DNA from: Bacteroidetes bacterium UBA2364
Lineage (GTDB): Bacteria; Bacteroidota; Rhodothermia; Rhodothermales; UBA2364
Direction: 5' to 3'
Length of the DNA: 17,242 nt
NCBI GenBank assembly: GCA_002344075.1
Contig: DDTM01000094.1
Location: forward strand, 1 to 17,242
Shown here: positions 1-8,025 of the stretch, piece after piece
Position numbering within the stretch: the first letter of the stretch is position 1
How the letters are laid out: every line of letters starts with the position of its first letter
The notes under the pieces: model-generated
What the model saw: only the letters and a program-made list of their open reading frames with translations
Told to the model about the DNA's origin: nothing
The model's database searches: none
Made by a program: the position numbers and the translations under genes

Positions 1-63
1 TTTCATGGCGCTACAAAACCGAGTGGCAGGTAGCAACGAGAAAGTACAACACATAGGATTTAG

Positions 64-243
64 GCGTTAAGTGATAAGGAAAATCGTGTCTGCAACGGCG
101 AACTGTGGATGTACCGACCTTTGAAGCGGCCCCCTAAGACTTGGACTCTGTGTGATACCCAAGGCTTACGTCCTACTCGTTTGCAGCATTTGAAGAATGG
201 TAGCGCCTATGAATCTATCCTAAACTTGCTTGAGGTGTATTAA
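64..243 (+). pseudogene. C-terminal coding remnant of an unknown gene, possibly frameshifted
   Basis: An open frame runs from just after a TAG at 61-63 to a TAA at 241-243. It ends in a plausible protein tail (...YESILNLLEVY) and contains the basic segment MYRPLKRPPKTWTL. The frame directly upstream (2-70, beginning FMALQNRVAGSNEK) is open until a TAA at 68-70, so the two pieces could be one reading frame broken by a single-base shift near 61-70. I do not recognise the family. The window edge cuts off anything upstream, so a normal gene that entered from outside and then decayed cannot be told apart from chance open frames. Composition is nearer to the GC-richer flanks than to the AT-rich DNA that follows. 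Confidence 0.3.
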
Positions 244-575
244 TGGCTATAGTACGCAAATAAACTGCGAAACACATGGTAAAGTTCCTCTATTGTTCAA
301 AGAAGCAAAATAATTCTTTGTTATTATTTTGTAATCGGTCTAAGAATTTATAAATAATGATTTTGTAAAGAGTTGGGAATTTTCTGCAATAGAATGTATG
401 AAGAATAAAACAGGGTTAAATCGCATCTCCGGTTCGAGATAAGGTTTCTACGGTTTTAGTGGAAGCGGTCAATATGATATGTGAATCAGGGTTTGAGCTA
501 CTAAAGAAGCCGTCATTGTTGGCGTTGTATATTGGTTAAGGTATTGGCCTCTGAAAATGGTTGGTTCACAACCAG
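244..575. other. AT-rich non-coding stretch, no gene seen
   Basis: All frames on both strands are broken by frequent stops and I find no protein-like reading longer than about 25 codons. It holds one AT-rich hairpin, with arms CAAAGAA (298-304) and TTCTTTG (314-320) around a 9-nt loop and TTATTATTTTG following. This could be a weak terminator for whatever ended at 243, but it lacks a GC core. The right end carries the candidate terminator of the minus-strand gene that stops at 576. A tRNA-like GGTTCGA string at 431-437 is not part of a tRNA fold. Confidence 0.5.
555..574 (-). terminator. Candidate intrinsic terminator of the YwaF-like gene
   Basis: Read on the minus strand, two bases after the TAA of the 576-1286 gene, the sequence forms TGGTTG-TGAAC-CAACCA (558-574) followed by TTTTC. 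That is a 6-bp stem with a 5-nt loop and a short T run. The stem is short, so this is a modest candidate, but its place immediately after the stop codon suits a terminator. Confidence 0.4.
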
Positions 576-1286
576 TTATTGCCCATGCTTTCGCTGCAAA
601 CGCGCCATGATCCAAAAAGGGGCATACAAAATACTAAACAAAACCAGTCCCAATAACCCGATGTAGGGAATGTAATAGGGCCAAGAGGGCATACCAAGTG
701 CTTCAGCGGCAATGGGGGCATGTCCCAGAAACATGTAATTGGCATTCGGGATCAGCCAGACGGCCAAGCCAATCGGTAAGGCCAAAAGTGCCGTAATACC
801 CAACGTCCGAAAAATGCCTCCAAACGTTGGTCGGAGGCCATAGGCCAGAACCAAGTAGCAGGGTGTTGCGACCAAGAGGGCGTGCCAAAAGAAAAAGGGC
901 GCGGCATAAATGTCTTCGTAGGACAATTCCGGCATTAAAAGCCCCGCAAGTCCACCACCCAATCCCCAATAATACCCTGCCTCAAATGCCCAAAACCGAC
1001 GGGTGATAGCAGCATACGAAAGCGTGATGGCGGAGATATCGCAGAGGTGAAAAGGTAAACCCTCGGCGAGTGACCAGAACCCGCCACGAACCTCCAGAAT
1101 GGTAATCCAGCCATAAAACCCGATGAAGGCCAGTGCCAAAAAAAGGGCAATACGACGCTGTTGAACGGGTGTCCGATAGTGTTTTGCAACAAAGCCTATT
1201 ATCAATAAAAGAGATAAAGTAAGGCCAAGTGCAGTGAGGTGGTATGGCCCATACCAGATAAAAGGAGGAGAGGTTTCGGTGGTCAT
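576..1286 (-). CDS. YwaF/TIGR02206 family integral membrane protein
   Basis: A 236-residue polytopic inner-membrane protein with about six to seven hydrophobic segments (around 14-34, 45-65, 80-95, 100-118, 128-150, 158-178 and 203-228). It matches the pattern of the TIGR02206/YwaF family (B. subtilis YwaF, Treponema TP0381): the LPFHLCDISA motif at 77-86, H135 in a membrane segment, and the NANYMFL motif at 181-187 before a proline and a WPYY stretch. The biochemical function of this family is unknown, so none is assigned. The ATG at 1284-1286 leaves 11 bp to the upstream gene that ends at 1298, so the two are probably co-transcribed. Family assignment is confident; function is not. Confidence 0.85.
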   Translation of the reverse strand: MTTETSPPFIWYGPYHLTALGLTLSLLLIIGFVAKHYRTPVQQRRIALFLALAFIGFYGWITILEVRGGFWSLAEGLPFHLCDISAITLSYAAITRRFWAFEAGYYWGLGGGLAGLLMPELSYEDIYAAPFFFWHALLVATPCYLVLAYGLRPTFGGIFRTLGITALLALPIGLAVWLIPNANYMFLGHAPIAAEALGMPSWPYYIPYIGLLGLVLFSILYAPFWIMARLQRKHGQ

Positions 1287-1297
1287 GACAAGGTCGG

Positions 1298-1546
1298 TTA
1301 TTCCGGACGAACCTTTACATCCGGCTCTTCATCCGGTAGGTTAAGTACAGATTGTTGGGCGCTTGCCTCTGCTTCTGCCCGTTTTTTTGCTTCGTATTGG
1401 GTCTTAAGCCGTGCCAGGTTTTCTTTAGTCCACTTTTCGTTTTCGGCATCTTGTTTTTCCATAAACTTATAAATGGGATAGACCCCGGCTGCCATTAAAA
1501 GTGCAACGGCCAAAAACAAGATCACAGACATCACTTCAAAAGACAT
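1298..1546 (-). CDS. Small single-pass membrane protein with charged helical tail
   Basis: An 82-residue protein with one N-terminal hydrophobic helix (about 5-27, rich in L, A, V and I). A strongly charged, probably coiled-coil segment follows (about 29-62, many K, E, A and R), then an acidic, proline-containing tail. I do not recognise a family. The start is supported by a GGAG five bases upstream of the ATG, one of the few visible Shine-Dalgarno-like sites in the window. It sits 11 bp upstream of the YwaF-like gene, so the two form a minus-strand pair. It is divergent from the Nudix gene across 60 bp (1547-1606) that must hold both promoters, though I see no clear consensus there. Confidence 0.75.
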   Translation of the reverse strand: MSFEVMSVILFLAVALLMAAGVYPIYKFMEKQDAENEKWTKENLARLKTQYEAKKRAEAEASAQQSVLNLPDEEPDVKVRPE

Positions 1547-1606
1547 ATTTTCTCCGTATTTTAAGAACGATCAGCACAAGAAAAATTACCACAATATAAG
1601 CGTTTT

Positions 1607-2065
1607 ATGACACAAAATCTGGTTCGGGTAGTGGATGTCTATCCCTATCGCCTAATGGCAGATGGATACCGCTTTTTACTGCTTCGTAGGGCCGTAGGAA
1701 CCCTCTATGCAGGGCAATGGCGTATGGTGGGTGGGAAAATTCAGCAAGATGAAACGGCGTGGCAAGCGGCACTTCGTGAACTGATAGAGGAAACGGGCTA
1801 CCCGCCCCAGACTTTTTGGGCATTGCCTTCGGTGAATACTTTTTACAACTGGAAATTGGATGCAGTATTGCTGACACCAGCCTTTGCCGCCGAACTGGAA
1901 CGCGACCCTACACTAAACCATGAACACGATCGTTTTGGCTGGTTTAGCACGGAAGAAGCCCTGCGGTTGCTCGTTTGGGAAGAACAAAAAAGGCTTCTTT
2001 CGCTTACGAATCGGTACTTGCAAACGGGAACTATTTTGCCAGATTGGATAATTCCATACATGTGA
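1607..2065 (+). CDS. Nudix hydrolase
   Basis: A 152-residue single-domain Nudix protein, expected to hydrolyse a nucleoside diphosphate linked to another moiety, with Mg2+ bound by the Nudix helix. The whole Nudix signature GX5EX7REUXEEXGU is intact at residues 43-65: G43, E49, R57, E58, E61, E62, G64, then Y65. An RVVDVYPYR first strand and an LLLRRA...WRMVGG lead-in are typical of housecleaning Nudix enzymes. The tail lacks an extra domain. The substrate cannot be read from sequence; dihydroneopterin triphosphate or an oxidised nucleotide are only possibilities. It lies divergent from the small membrane protein and 67 bp upstream of recG on the same strand, so the two may be co-expressed. 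Confidence 0.9.
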   Translation: MTQNLVRVVDVYPYRLMADGYRFLLLRRAVGTLYAGQWRMVGGKIQQDETAWQAALRELIEETGYPPQTFWALPSVNTFYNWKLDAVLLTPAFAAELERDPTLNHEHDRFGWFSTEEALRLLVWEEQKRLLSLTNRYLQTGTILPDWIIPYM

Positions 2066-2068
2066 TTT

Positions 2069-2102
2069 TTTGCGATCTATGGCTCCAAATGATGTAATTT
2101 CG
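2069..2102 (+). promoter_or_regulatory. Weak candidate promoter for recG
   Basis: The gap between the Nudix and recG genes contains TTTG (2069-2072) and TAATTTCG (2095-2102). These resemble the Bacteroidota -33/-7 pattern (TTTG and TAnnTTTG), but the spacer is 22 bp and the last bases deviate. It is placed suitably, about 30 bp before the recG ATG, yet remains a low-confidence call. Read-through from the Nudix gene is equally possible, because no terminator is visible between them. Confidence 0.25.
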
Positions 2103-2132
2103 TAACTTAGGTTGGTTTTTTACACGTCTCCT

Positions 2133-4247
2133 ATGATAGAACAGGCTGAACGCAATCTGGAAAATCCGTTAGACTCCGACATCCAATGGTTGGAAGGAGT
2201 AGGGCCGCATAAGGCTGCAATTTTTCGAAAAGCAGGGATTCATACCTTTCGCGACTTGTTCCGGTTTTATCCAAGACGGTATCTTGATCGTTCTACCGTT
2301 ACCCCCATCCGAAAACTACAAGAAGGAATTGCCACCACCGTGATAGGCCGGATTATCTCCCAGAACATGATAGAGGGTGGACGAAAACGCTTTGAACTTC
2401 AGGTGGAAGATGAGTCTGGTGGACGGCTTAACTGCGTGTGGTTTAACGGACATCAATGGGTGCGGCGGTTGTTTACCAATGGTGAATTGGTGGCACTACA
2501 CGGCACACCACAAAAATATGGCCGGACTTTTTCGCTTTCTCACCCCGAATACGACAAATTGGAGGCAGACAAAGCCTCTGTAACTACCGGACGCATTATT
2601 CCACTTTATCCGGGCGGTCAGGTTTGGGAGCGCGTAGGGTTGACGAATAAAACCCTCCGACAAATTATGCATGGCTTGTTCAAAAAATATGGTCTGCTCT
2701 TGGAGGAAAACTTGCCCGAACCTGTAATTCACCAATACAACCTTATGGAAGGCCGCGTAGCACTCCGAGCCATTCACTTCCCTAAATCGGAGGAAGAACG
2801 TGCGTTGGCGGAATACCGGCTGAAGTTCGAGGAATTTTTTTTCCTACAACTTCTCTTGGCCATGACACGTCAGCAGGCCAAAAAGACAGCCGATGGCCTT
2901 GTTTTCGAGGCACCCGGCTCCTACTTCGAGCGTTTTACCCAAGAGATTTTGCCCTTTAAGCTAACCAATGCCCAACAAAAAGCCATCACCGATGTAATCA
3001 CCGATACCCGTAGCGGCTATCCGATGAATCGTTTGGTGCAAGGAGATGTGGGCAGTGGAAAAACAGTGGTGGCCATTGCCGCGATGATGCACGCTACAGA
3101 CAGCGGCTTCCAGTCGGCCTTTATGGCTCCTACCGAAATTCTTGCCGAGCAACACTACCAAAGTTTGCGGCGGTATTTAGCACCATTGGGACTTAAGGTG
3201 CATCTCTTGGTGGGCGGCCAGCACAAAAAACGACGTACCGAAATTCTGGACGATCTGGCAACGGGCGAAGCCCATATTGCCGTCGGAACACACGCCATTA
3301 TCGAAGATAAGGTGGGGTTTAAGGCACTTGGGATGGCCATAGTGGATGAACAACACCGCTTTGGGGTTATGCAGCGTGCCCGAATGTTCGACAAAGGCCA
3401 ACGTCCACACATGCTACTGATGACCGCTACGCCCATTCCGCGTTCGCTCGCGATGACGGTTTATGGGGACTTGGATGTAACCATCATGAATGAGCTCCCC
3501 GCCAACCGAAAGCCCATCAAAACCCAACTCCGCAACGAGGCCCGACGTGGTGAGGTGTATGAGTTTATCCGCTCCGAACTCCGCGCCGGACGGCAGGCGT
3601 ATGTCGTGTATCCATTGGTAGAGGAAAGTGAAAAACTCGATTTGAAGGATGCCGAAAATGGCTTCGAGCAAATTACGGAAACGTTTCGTCCATACAAGGT
3701 TGGTTTGGTACATGGCCGTATGTTGCCCTACGAAAAGGACGATGAAATGCGGCGCTTTAAGTCGGGTGAGTTAGATATTTTAGTAGCAACTACAGTGATA
3801 GAAGTGGGCGTGGATGTCCCCAATGCATCCGTCATGGTCATTGAACACGCCGAGCGTTTTGGCCTAAGCCAGTTGCATCAATTGCGTGGCCGGGTGGGGC
3901 GTGGAAGTGAGCAGAGCTATTGTATTTTGATGGCCGACTATAAGCAATCTGCCGAGGCGAAAATCCGCTTAGAGGTGATGGCCCAAACAACCGATGGCTT
4001 CGTGATCTCGGAAGAGGACCTGAAATTACGCGGAGCGGGCGACTTTTTCGGTACGCGGCAAAGTGGCCTTCCCGATCTCAAAATTGCGAATATCACCCAA
4101 GATGCCGATATTCTGGCGCACGCCCGCGAGGCTGCTTTTGCGTTGGTGGCCCAAGACCCACACCTCCGCACGCCCGAAAACCTCGTCACCCGTGCCCACT
4201 TCTCAAGGTCTGCTCCTCAAAGCTTGGGCATGGCCCGTGTAGGGTGA
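2133..4247 (+). CDS. recG: ATP-dependent DNA helicase RecG
   Basis: RecG is a double-stranded DNA translocase that regresses stalled replication forks and processes branched recombination intermediates. The product is 704 residues from the ATG at 2133, close to the family length of about 690. It has an N-terminal helix-hairpin-helix-like and OB-fold wedge region (IQWLEGVGPHKA, then FYPRRYLDRS), the Walker A GDVGSGKT at 304-311, the RecG-type DEQHRFG box beginning at D405, MTATPIPRSLAMT, and motif VI region QLRGRVGRG. The RecG C-terminal TRQSGLPDL segment follows. A TTG at 2112 would add seven unsupported residues, so the ATG is preferred. The last 64 or so codons and 23 bp after the stop (4055-4270) are repeated exactly at 9484-9699. 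This copy is intact; the other is an orphan fragment. Confidence 0.97.
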   Translation: MIEQAERNLENPLDSDIQWLEGVGPHKAAIFRKAGIHTFRDLFRFYPRRYLDRSTVTPIRKLQEGIATTVIGRIISQNMIEGGRKRFELQVEDESGGRLNCVWFNGHQWVRRLFTNGELVALHGTPQKYGRTFSLSHPEYDKLEADKASVTTGRIIPLYPGGQVWERVGLTNKTLRQIMHGLFKKYGLLLEENLPEPVIHQYNLMEGRVALRAIHFPKSEEERALAEYRLKFEEFFFLQLLLAMTRQQAKKTADGLVFEAPGSYFERFTQEILPFKLTNAQQKAITDVITDTRSGYPMNRLVQGDVGSGKTVVAIAAMMHATDSGFQSAFMAPTEILAEQHYQSLRRYLAPLGLKVHLLVGGQHKKRRTEILDDLATGEAHIAVGTHAIIEDKVGFKALGMAIVDEQHRFGVMQRARMFDKGQRPHMLLMTATPIPRSLAMTVYGDLDVTIMNELPANRKPIKTQLRNEARRGEVYEFIRSELRAGRQAYVVYPLVEESEKLDLKDAENGFEQITETFRPYKVGLVHGRMLPYEKDDEMRRFKSGELDILVATTVIEVGVDVPNASVMVIEHAERFGLSQLHQLRGRVGRGSEQSYCILMADYKQSAEAKIRLEVMAQTTDGFVISEEDLKLRGAGDFFGTRQSGLPDLKIANITQDADILAHAREAAFALVAQDPHLRTPENLVTRAHFSRSAPQSLGMARVG

Positions 4248-4270
4248 GGCTTATAAGAATCCTATGGTTT
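4055..4270 (+). repeat. 216-bp direct repeat, left copy (recG 3' end)
   Basis: This segment covers the last codons of recG, its TGA and 23 bp beyond. It is identical base for base to 9484-9699, with an offset of 5429. Identity stops abruptly at both ends: GTAC precedes this copy and CTATA the other; GGATGAAA follows this copy and TGGTGTAT the other. The left copy belongs to the intact recG, so its left flank is ancestral chromosome and its right flank is island DNA. Confidence 0.97.
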
Positions 4271-4296
4271 GGATGAAATTTTATTTCTGTACATAC

Positions 4297-6603
4297 TTAA
4301 AACCACCAACCCAAACTTAAAGTAGGAATGATTGGAAAAATACTTACTTGTTTAATTTTAGTCTGCGATTTTATCGCCCCTAAAATAGGATCAATTTCAA
4401 TTTCTTTTTGTGGATATACATAGAAAGGGTTTTTATGAGAATAAACATTATATATACTTAGTGTTGTGCTACGTTTTTTTTGTTTAAGCTCTCTACGAAC
4501 CCCCAAATCCAAATGATGGGTTGCAGGAAGCCTAAAGGAATTTCTTCCACCATACCAAGCCACGTCCTGCATATTAATGGTGTAGCTTTGCACGGGAAAT
4601 GTAATGGCCTGTCCTGATCCATAAGTCCAGGCAAGGGTTAATATTCGTTCACCATAAATTCTATTAAAAACAAGGCTTACGTCATGCTTGCGGTCGTAGC
4701 GATATGGAAAAAATGCACCATTATTAAGCTGTGAAAATTGGCGCACTGACCTTGATAAGGTATAACCTAACCAGCCATTCCACTTTCCTCTTTTACGCTG
4801 AATCAGTAATTCCACACCTTTTGCATAACCCTTTCCTTGCACCACTATATCTTCCCAACTTTTTGTATTTAATAAAGAAATACCTTCTTTATAAGCGACA
4901 AGGTTTTTCATTTCTTTATAGTAAGCTTCTATACTCACGTCTAAAATATAATCTTTAGGAATTAAGGTTTTAGCTATCCCAATGCTCCCTTGCCATGCTT
5001 TTTGTGGACGAATAGTATTGGTTGAAGGAACCCATAAATCAGTTGGCAGTCCTATTCCACTATTACTTAAGAGGTGTATAAATTGTTCTGATGTGCCAAA
5101 AGCGGCTTTAAGTCCCCAATTATAGGGCAATAAATATCTTACATTTATCCGAGGCTGTAAAGATGGGTATATTTTTACATTTACCACATAAACATCCGAA
5201 CGCAAACCAAAATTTCCTTTTAATTTATCCGAATAAGTCCATTCATCTTCTGCATAAACCGTTGCAGAGGCCGTATGAACTAACACTTTATTAATTTCTC
5301 TACTTGCACCTTCAGTTAGATCCTCAATCTGAGGAGCAAATTGGTAATACCCTAACGAAGTACCATATTTTAATAAATGTTCATTATTTAAGGTAGTCTC
5401 AATGTTTGCTTTTATTGACCACTCTTTAATCTCAGATGAAAATTGACCTGCGGTTTTGACTTCATCTCCATTAGGGTCTTTGTGAATATATGCATTATAA
5501 TTGTTAAACCTATATTGACTATAAACAGTCATTAAATCCATGAATTGATTCTTATTAAAGAGATGATTCCATCTAATCGTATTGGTTAAATTTCCCCAAT
5601 TTATATTAGATATATCACGGCTTCCGTTTGTTAGTCTATGATTTAGTCCATAAAGATCTTTTCCACCATAAAAACTTAAAAACAGGCGATTATTAGGACT
5701 AAAAACTTTATTGGCTTTAAGGTTAAAATCGGTAAAATGATAATCTGACGTAATATCTTGTGGGATAACACCAGCAACCTTTGCCGCTGCCATTAAGGCA
5801 TCTACATAAGTTCTACGGGCAGTAAATAAAAATGAACTTTTATCTTTTTCTATTGGGCCTTCTAATAATAAGCGAGAAGAGATTAAGCCCACTTCTACAT
5901 TCCCTTTCATCTTGCTCATATCACCTTCTCGCATGTTCATGTCAAGTACCGAAGAAATTCTACCCCCATACCTCGCCGGACTATTGCCTTTATAGAGTTC
6001 CACACCGTTTAGGGCATCAGGATTAAAAACAGAAATAAATCCAAATAAATGTTGGGCATTATATACGGTTGCACCGTCTAAAAGCATCAGATTTTGGTCG
6101 GGACTACCACCTCTAACGTGTAGCCCCGCCGTACCTTCGGTTCCCGACTTCACGCCCGGTAACCATTGTAGGGCTTTTAAAACATCTGCCTCGCCTCCTA
6201 TAGTAGGCATGTCACGGATTTCTCTGGGGCTGAGGCTTAAAACCCCCATATTGACGTTTTCTTCTGCACGCTGAAAGGCTTCTACACTAATTTCACCAAG
6301 ATTTTCGGTTGTATTTTCCAATCGAATAAATAGCGGGAACTGTGTGTTTTTACTGATAGAAATTGTCTGGGAATTATACCCAATATAAGAAATCTTAATT
6401 TGAGTTTTTTCTCCCTGACTTTGCAAATTAAAGAAGCCGTACCGATTGCTGACTACTCCTTTTTTTGTTGGTATATCCAAAATGGTGGCACTAATTAGGG
6501 CTTCTTTACTCTGGGCATCCTGGATATAGCCCGATATACTCAAGCCTTGCGCAAAAACACATGGAGGAGAAAAATAAATTAATAAATAAAAAATAGATTT
6601 CAT
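4297..6603 (-). CDS. TonB-dependent receptor with carboxypeptidase-regulatory-like N-terminus
   Basis: A 768-residue outer-membrane receptor that should import a ligand using TonB/ExbBD energy. There is a signal peptide at 1-18 (cleavage after CVFA). A carboxypeptidase-regulatory-like beta domain spans about 20-95 (ISGYIQDAQSKEALISAT, then the YGFFNL turn). The plug spans about 100-225, with PTIGGEADVLKALQWLPGV, GLHVRGGSPDQNLMLLDG and PARYGGRISSVLDM. The rest is an outer-membrane beta-barrel ending in the aromatic terminus LSLGWWF, as needed for barrel insertion. This domain order is typical of Bacteroidota receptors paired with DUF4249 lipoproteins, and one lies immediately upstream. The substrate is unknown and no polysaccharide-utilisation enzymes are adjacent. 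Codons are AT-rich, unlike recG next door. It ends 49 bp from the recG stop, convergently. Confidence 0.92.
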   Translation of the reverse strand: MKSIFYLLIYFSPPCVFAQGLSISGYIQDAQSKEALISATILDIPTKKGVVSNRYGFFNLQSQGEKTQIKISYIGYNSQTISISKNTQFPLFIRLENTTENLGEISVEAFQRAEENVNMGVLSLSPREIRDMPTIGGEADVLKALQWLPGVKSGTEGTAGLHVRGGSPDQNLMLLDGATVYNAQHLFGFISVFNPDALNGVELYKGNSPARYGGRISSVLDMNMREGDMSKMKGNVEVGLISSRLLLEGPIEKDKSSFLFTARRTYVDALMAAAKVAGVIPQDITSDYHFTDFNLKANKVFSPNNRLFLSFYGGKDLYGLNHRLTNGSRDISNINWGNLTNTIRWNHLFNKNQFMDLMTVYSQYRFNNYNAYIHKDPNGDEVKTAGQFSSEIKEWSIKANIETTLNNEHLLKYGTSLGYYQFAPQIEDLTEGASREINKVLVHTASATVYAEDEWTYSDKLKGNFGLRSDVYVVNVKIYPSLQPRINVRYLLPYNWGLKAAFGTSEQFIHLLSNSGIGLPTDLWVPSTNTIRPQKAWQGSIGIAKTLIPKDYILDVSIEAYYKEMKNLVAYKEGISLLNTKSWEDIVVQGKGYAKGVELLIQRKRGKWNGWLGYTLSRSVRQFSQLNNGAFFPYRYDRKHDVSLVFNRIYGERILTLAWTYGSGQAITFPVQSYTINMQDVAWYGGRNSFRLPATHHLDLGVRRELKQKKRSTTLSIYNVYSHKNPFYVYPQKEIEIDPILGAIKSQTKIKQVSIFPIIPTLSLGWWF

Positions 6604-6820
6604 CTCTAAAGGTTTTTAAGTTAAAAAAAGTATCTGAATATTACCATATACAGAATGAAATTTAGTTTTTTTCAAAAACAATCCCAAAACCCTGTTGAGT
6701 TCCTCTATTATAATATGCACCTCTTGGAAAGCTAAATAAAACTGCTTCGTTCAAACAATAGGAAAGAAATGAGTTTAAATGGTAGCAAAACGAATATAAA
6801 TAGGCGAAAAAGTCAATTAT
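6604..6820. other. 217-bp AT-rich gap between the DUF4249 and receptor genes
   Basis: This gap is too long for simple translational coupling and contains no convincing open frame. Its left part holds the candidate promoter for the receptor gene (6657-6689). I see no GC-rich terminator hairpin after the DUF4249 stop, so read-through transcription from upstream remains possible as well. Confidence 0.5.
6657..6689 (-). promoter_or_regulatory. Candidate Bacteroidota-type promoter for the TonB receptor gene
   Basis: Read on the minus strand, TTTTG (6689-6685) is followed by a 20-bp spacer and TAAATTTC (6664-6657). This matches the Bacteroidota consensus TTTG then TAnnTTTG except for the final base. 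It lies 54 bp upstream of the receptor ATG. It suggests that the receptor can be transcribed separately from the two upstream lipoprotein genes. Confidence 0.45.
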
Positions 6821-7969
6821 CTAGGTGCCTTTAAAAATATAAACCAAGCCATCATTACCATTTGCTACTGCTCCTGAAGGAAAACCTGCTTGTAACATAG
6901 CAATGTTAATGTCGGTGTATAATTTGACAGGAACTCTTATACTCTTATCCGTTTGAAATTGACTTCTCATCCACCCTCCTGTAAAGTGAACAACAGGTTG
7001 ATCAAACCCTAATTGATACGTTCCTTTTATTCTACCATTCTCTAATAATACAACAGTACTTTTAACCCCATCTTTAATATGGTCTGTTATCTCACCTTTA
7101 ATGGTACTAACGTAATCTGTTAGCTCGTAAGTTGAAGTAGTTATATGGTTTATATCGTAATAATTACCAAATACAGTGTGGTGTTCGCCTGCAAATATAC
7201 CAATTCCATTTTCAATATTTGAAGTGCTATTTATAGGTTCCGCAAAATAATTTCCTTGTGTAAGCTGTTGCTTAACTACCGCTTTGTAATATTGATATAA
7301 GTGTTGGTGCATTGTCGTAAATTTTACCCCTGATATAGTAAAATCCTTTGATGTCTTGGTTTTTAATCTGAAGTCCTTAGCTCCAAATGGAGATGTCTCA
7401 AAATATCCACTGCCTTCAACAATATTGTTGGTAGAAAAAGGGGAGTAAAACTGTTGCTCTTGTATTTGAGGACGTAATTCAATATTTGAAACGGTCAATT
7501 TTGTAAAAAAATAACGTACTTCTTGCGTACCCGAAAAATACCAATCCGTCTCGACGATATCGCTCTCATTTGGAATCGCTCTTTGCTCATATCTTTCTGG
7601 TTTAAAAGGCTTTGGGATACTATCCGTTGCTTTTAAAGTTTCTTGCCCTTCTATTTGTACGGTTAAGGTATAAACCACATTTTCTTGAGGCAAATTTGTA
7701 TCTAACCAATACATTCCCCCTCCAATATGTTCCAATTTTCTATAACTCCCATCGTCTCCTATAATTTCTACCACCGCATTTTTGATGGGATCTGTAGTAC
7801 TGTTATTGGCTACGCTTACTTGCTGTGTGTTTTGTAAAACCAATTTCCACGGCTGGTTTTCCTCAAAAGTGCAATACACGGCCACCTGTTTATGGTTCTC
7901 ACCTAAATTAGGAGAAATGTCTTCTATGCAAGAGGAGAGAAGAAGAAGTAAAATGCAGTATTTGTACAT
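6821..7969 (-). CDS. DUF4249 family lipoprotein, partner of the TonB receptor
   Basis: A 382-residue lipoprotein, counted from the ATG at 7967-7969. The lipobox is LLSSC with the lipidated cysteine at residue 14, so it should be anchored in the outer membrane. DUF4249 proteins are usually encoded beside TonB-dependent receptors; their exact role is unknown, but they probably act as accessory ligand-binding or surface components. Supporting features are the early conserved strand region (KQVAVYCTF, then WKLVLQNTQQ), the GGGMYWLDT turn, and the segment YQYYKAVVKQ through ENGIGIFAG (255-261), characteristic of the family. About 120 residues continue beyond that point, longer than the usual end. 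An upstream GTG at 7988-7990 would start inside a strong hairpin and spoil the signal peptide, so it is rejected. The receptor gene follows after 217 bp. Confidence 0.75.
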   Translation of the reverse strand: MYKYCILLLLLSSCIEDISPNLGENHKQVAVYCTFEENQPWKLVLQNTQQVSVANNSTTDPIKNAVVEIIGDDGSYRKLEHIGGGMYWLDTNLPQENVVYTLTVQIEGQETLKATDSIPKPFKPERYEQRAIPNESDIVETDWYFSGTQEVRYFFTKLTVSNIELRPQIQEQQFYSPFSTNNIVEGSGYFETSPFGAKDFRLKTKTSKDFTISGVKFTTMHQHLYQYYKAVVKQQLTQGNYFAEPINSTSNIENGIGIFAGEHHTVFGNYYDINHITTSTYELTDYVSTIKGEITDHIKDGVKSTVVLLENGRIKGTYQLGFDQPVVHFTGGWMRSQFQTDKSIRVPVKLYTDINIAMLQAGFPSGAVANGNDGLVYIFKGT

Positions 7970-7979
7970 AGTTAGAAAT

Positions 7980-8011
7980 AACAGCCACACTAAGACCCTA
8001 ATGTGGCTGTT
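7980..8011 (-). terminator. Strong intercistronic hairpin (terminator or attenuator)
   Basis: A perfect 10-bp inverted repeat, AACAGCCACA (7980-7989) and TGTGGCTGTT (8002-8011), encloses a 12-nt loop. On the minus strand it begins 14 bases after the stop of the 8026-9174 gene and is followed by ATTTCT, then the DUF4249 ATG eleven bases on. It could end most transcripts of the first island gene and lower expression of the DUF4249 and receptor genes, or protect the 3' end of the first transcript. On the plus strand the following sequence is AAGATTTTTAAG, so it could act in both directions. Confidence 0.6.
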
Positions 8012-8025
8012 TAAGATTTTTAAGA

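Noticed and set aside
425..440. tRNA-like T-loop string GGTTCGA
   Set aside because: The flanking bases do not form a T stem (CTCCG would face TAAGG), and no acceptor, D or anticodon arms can be found around it.
521..534. 14-base sequence GGCGTTGTATATTG also present inverted at 17147-17160
   Set aside because: In a 17-kb window about one match of this length between strands is expected by chance, and there is no extended similarity.
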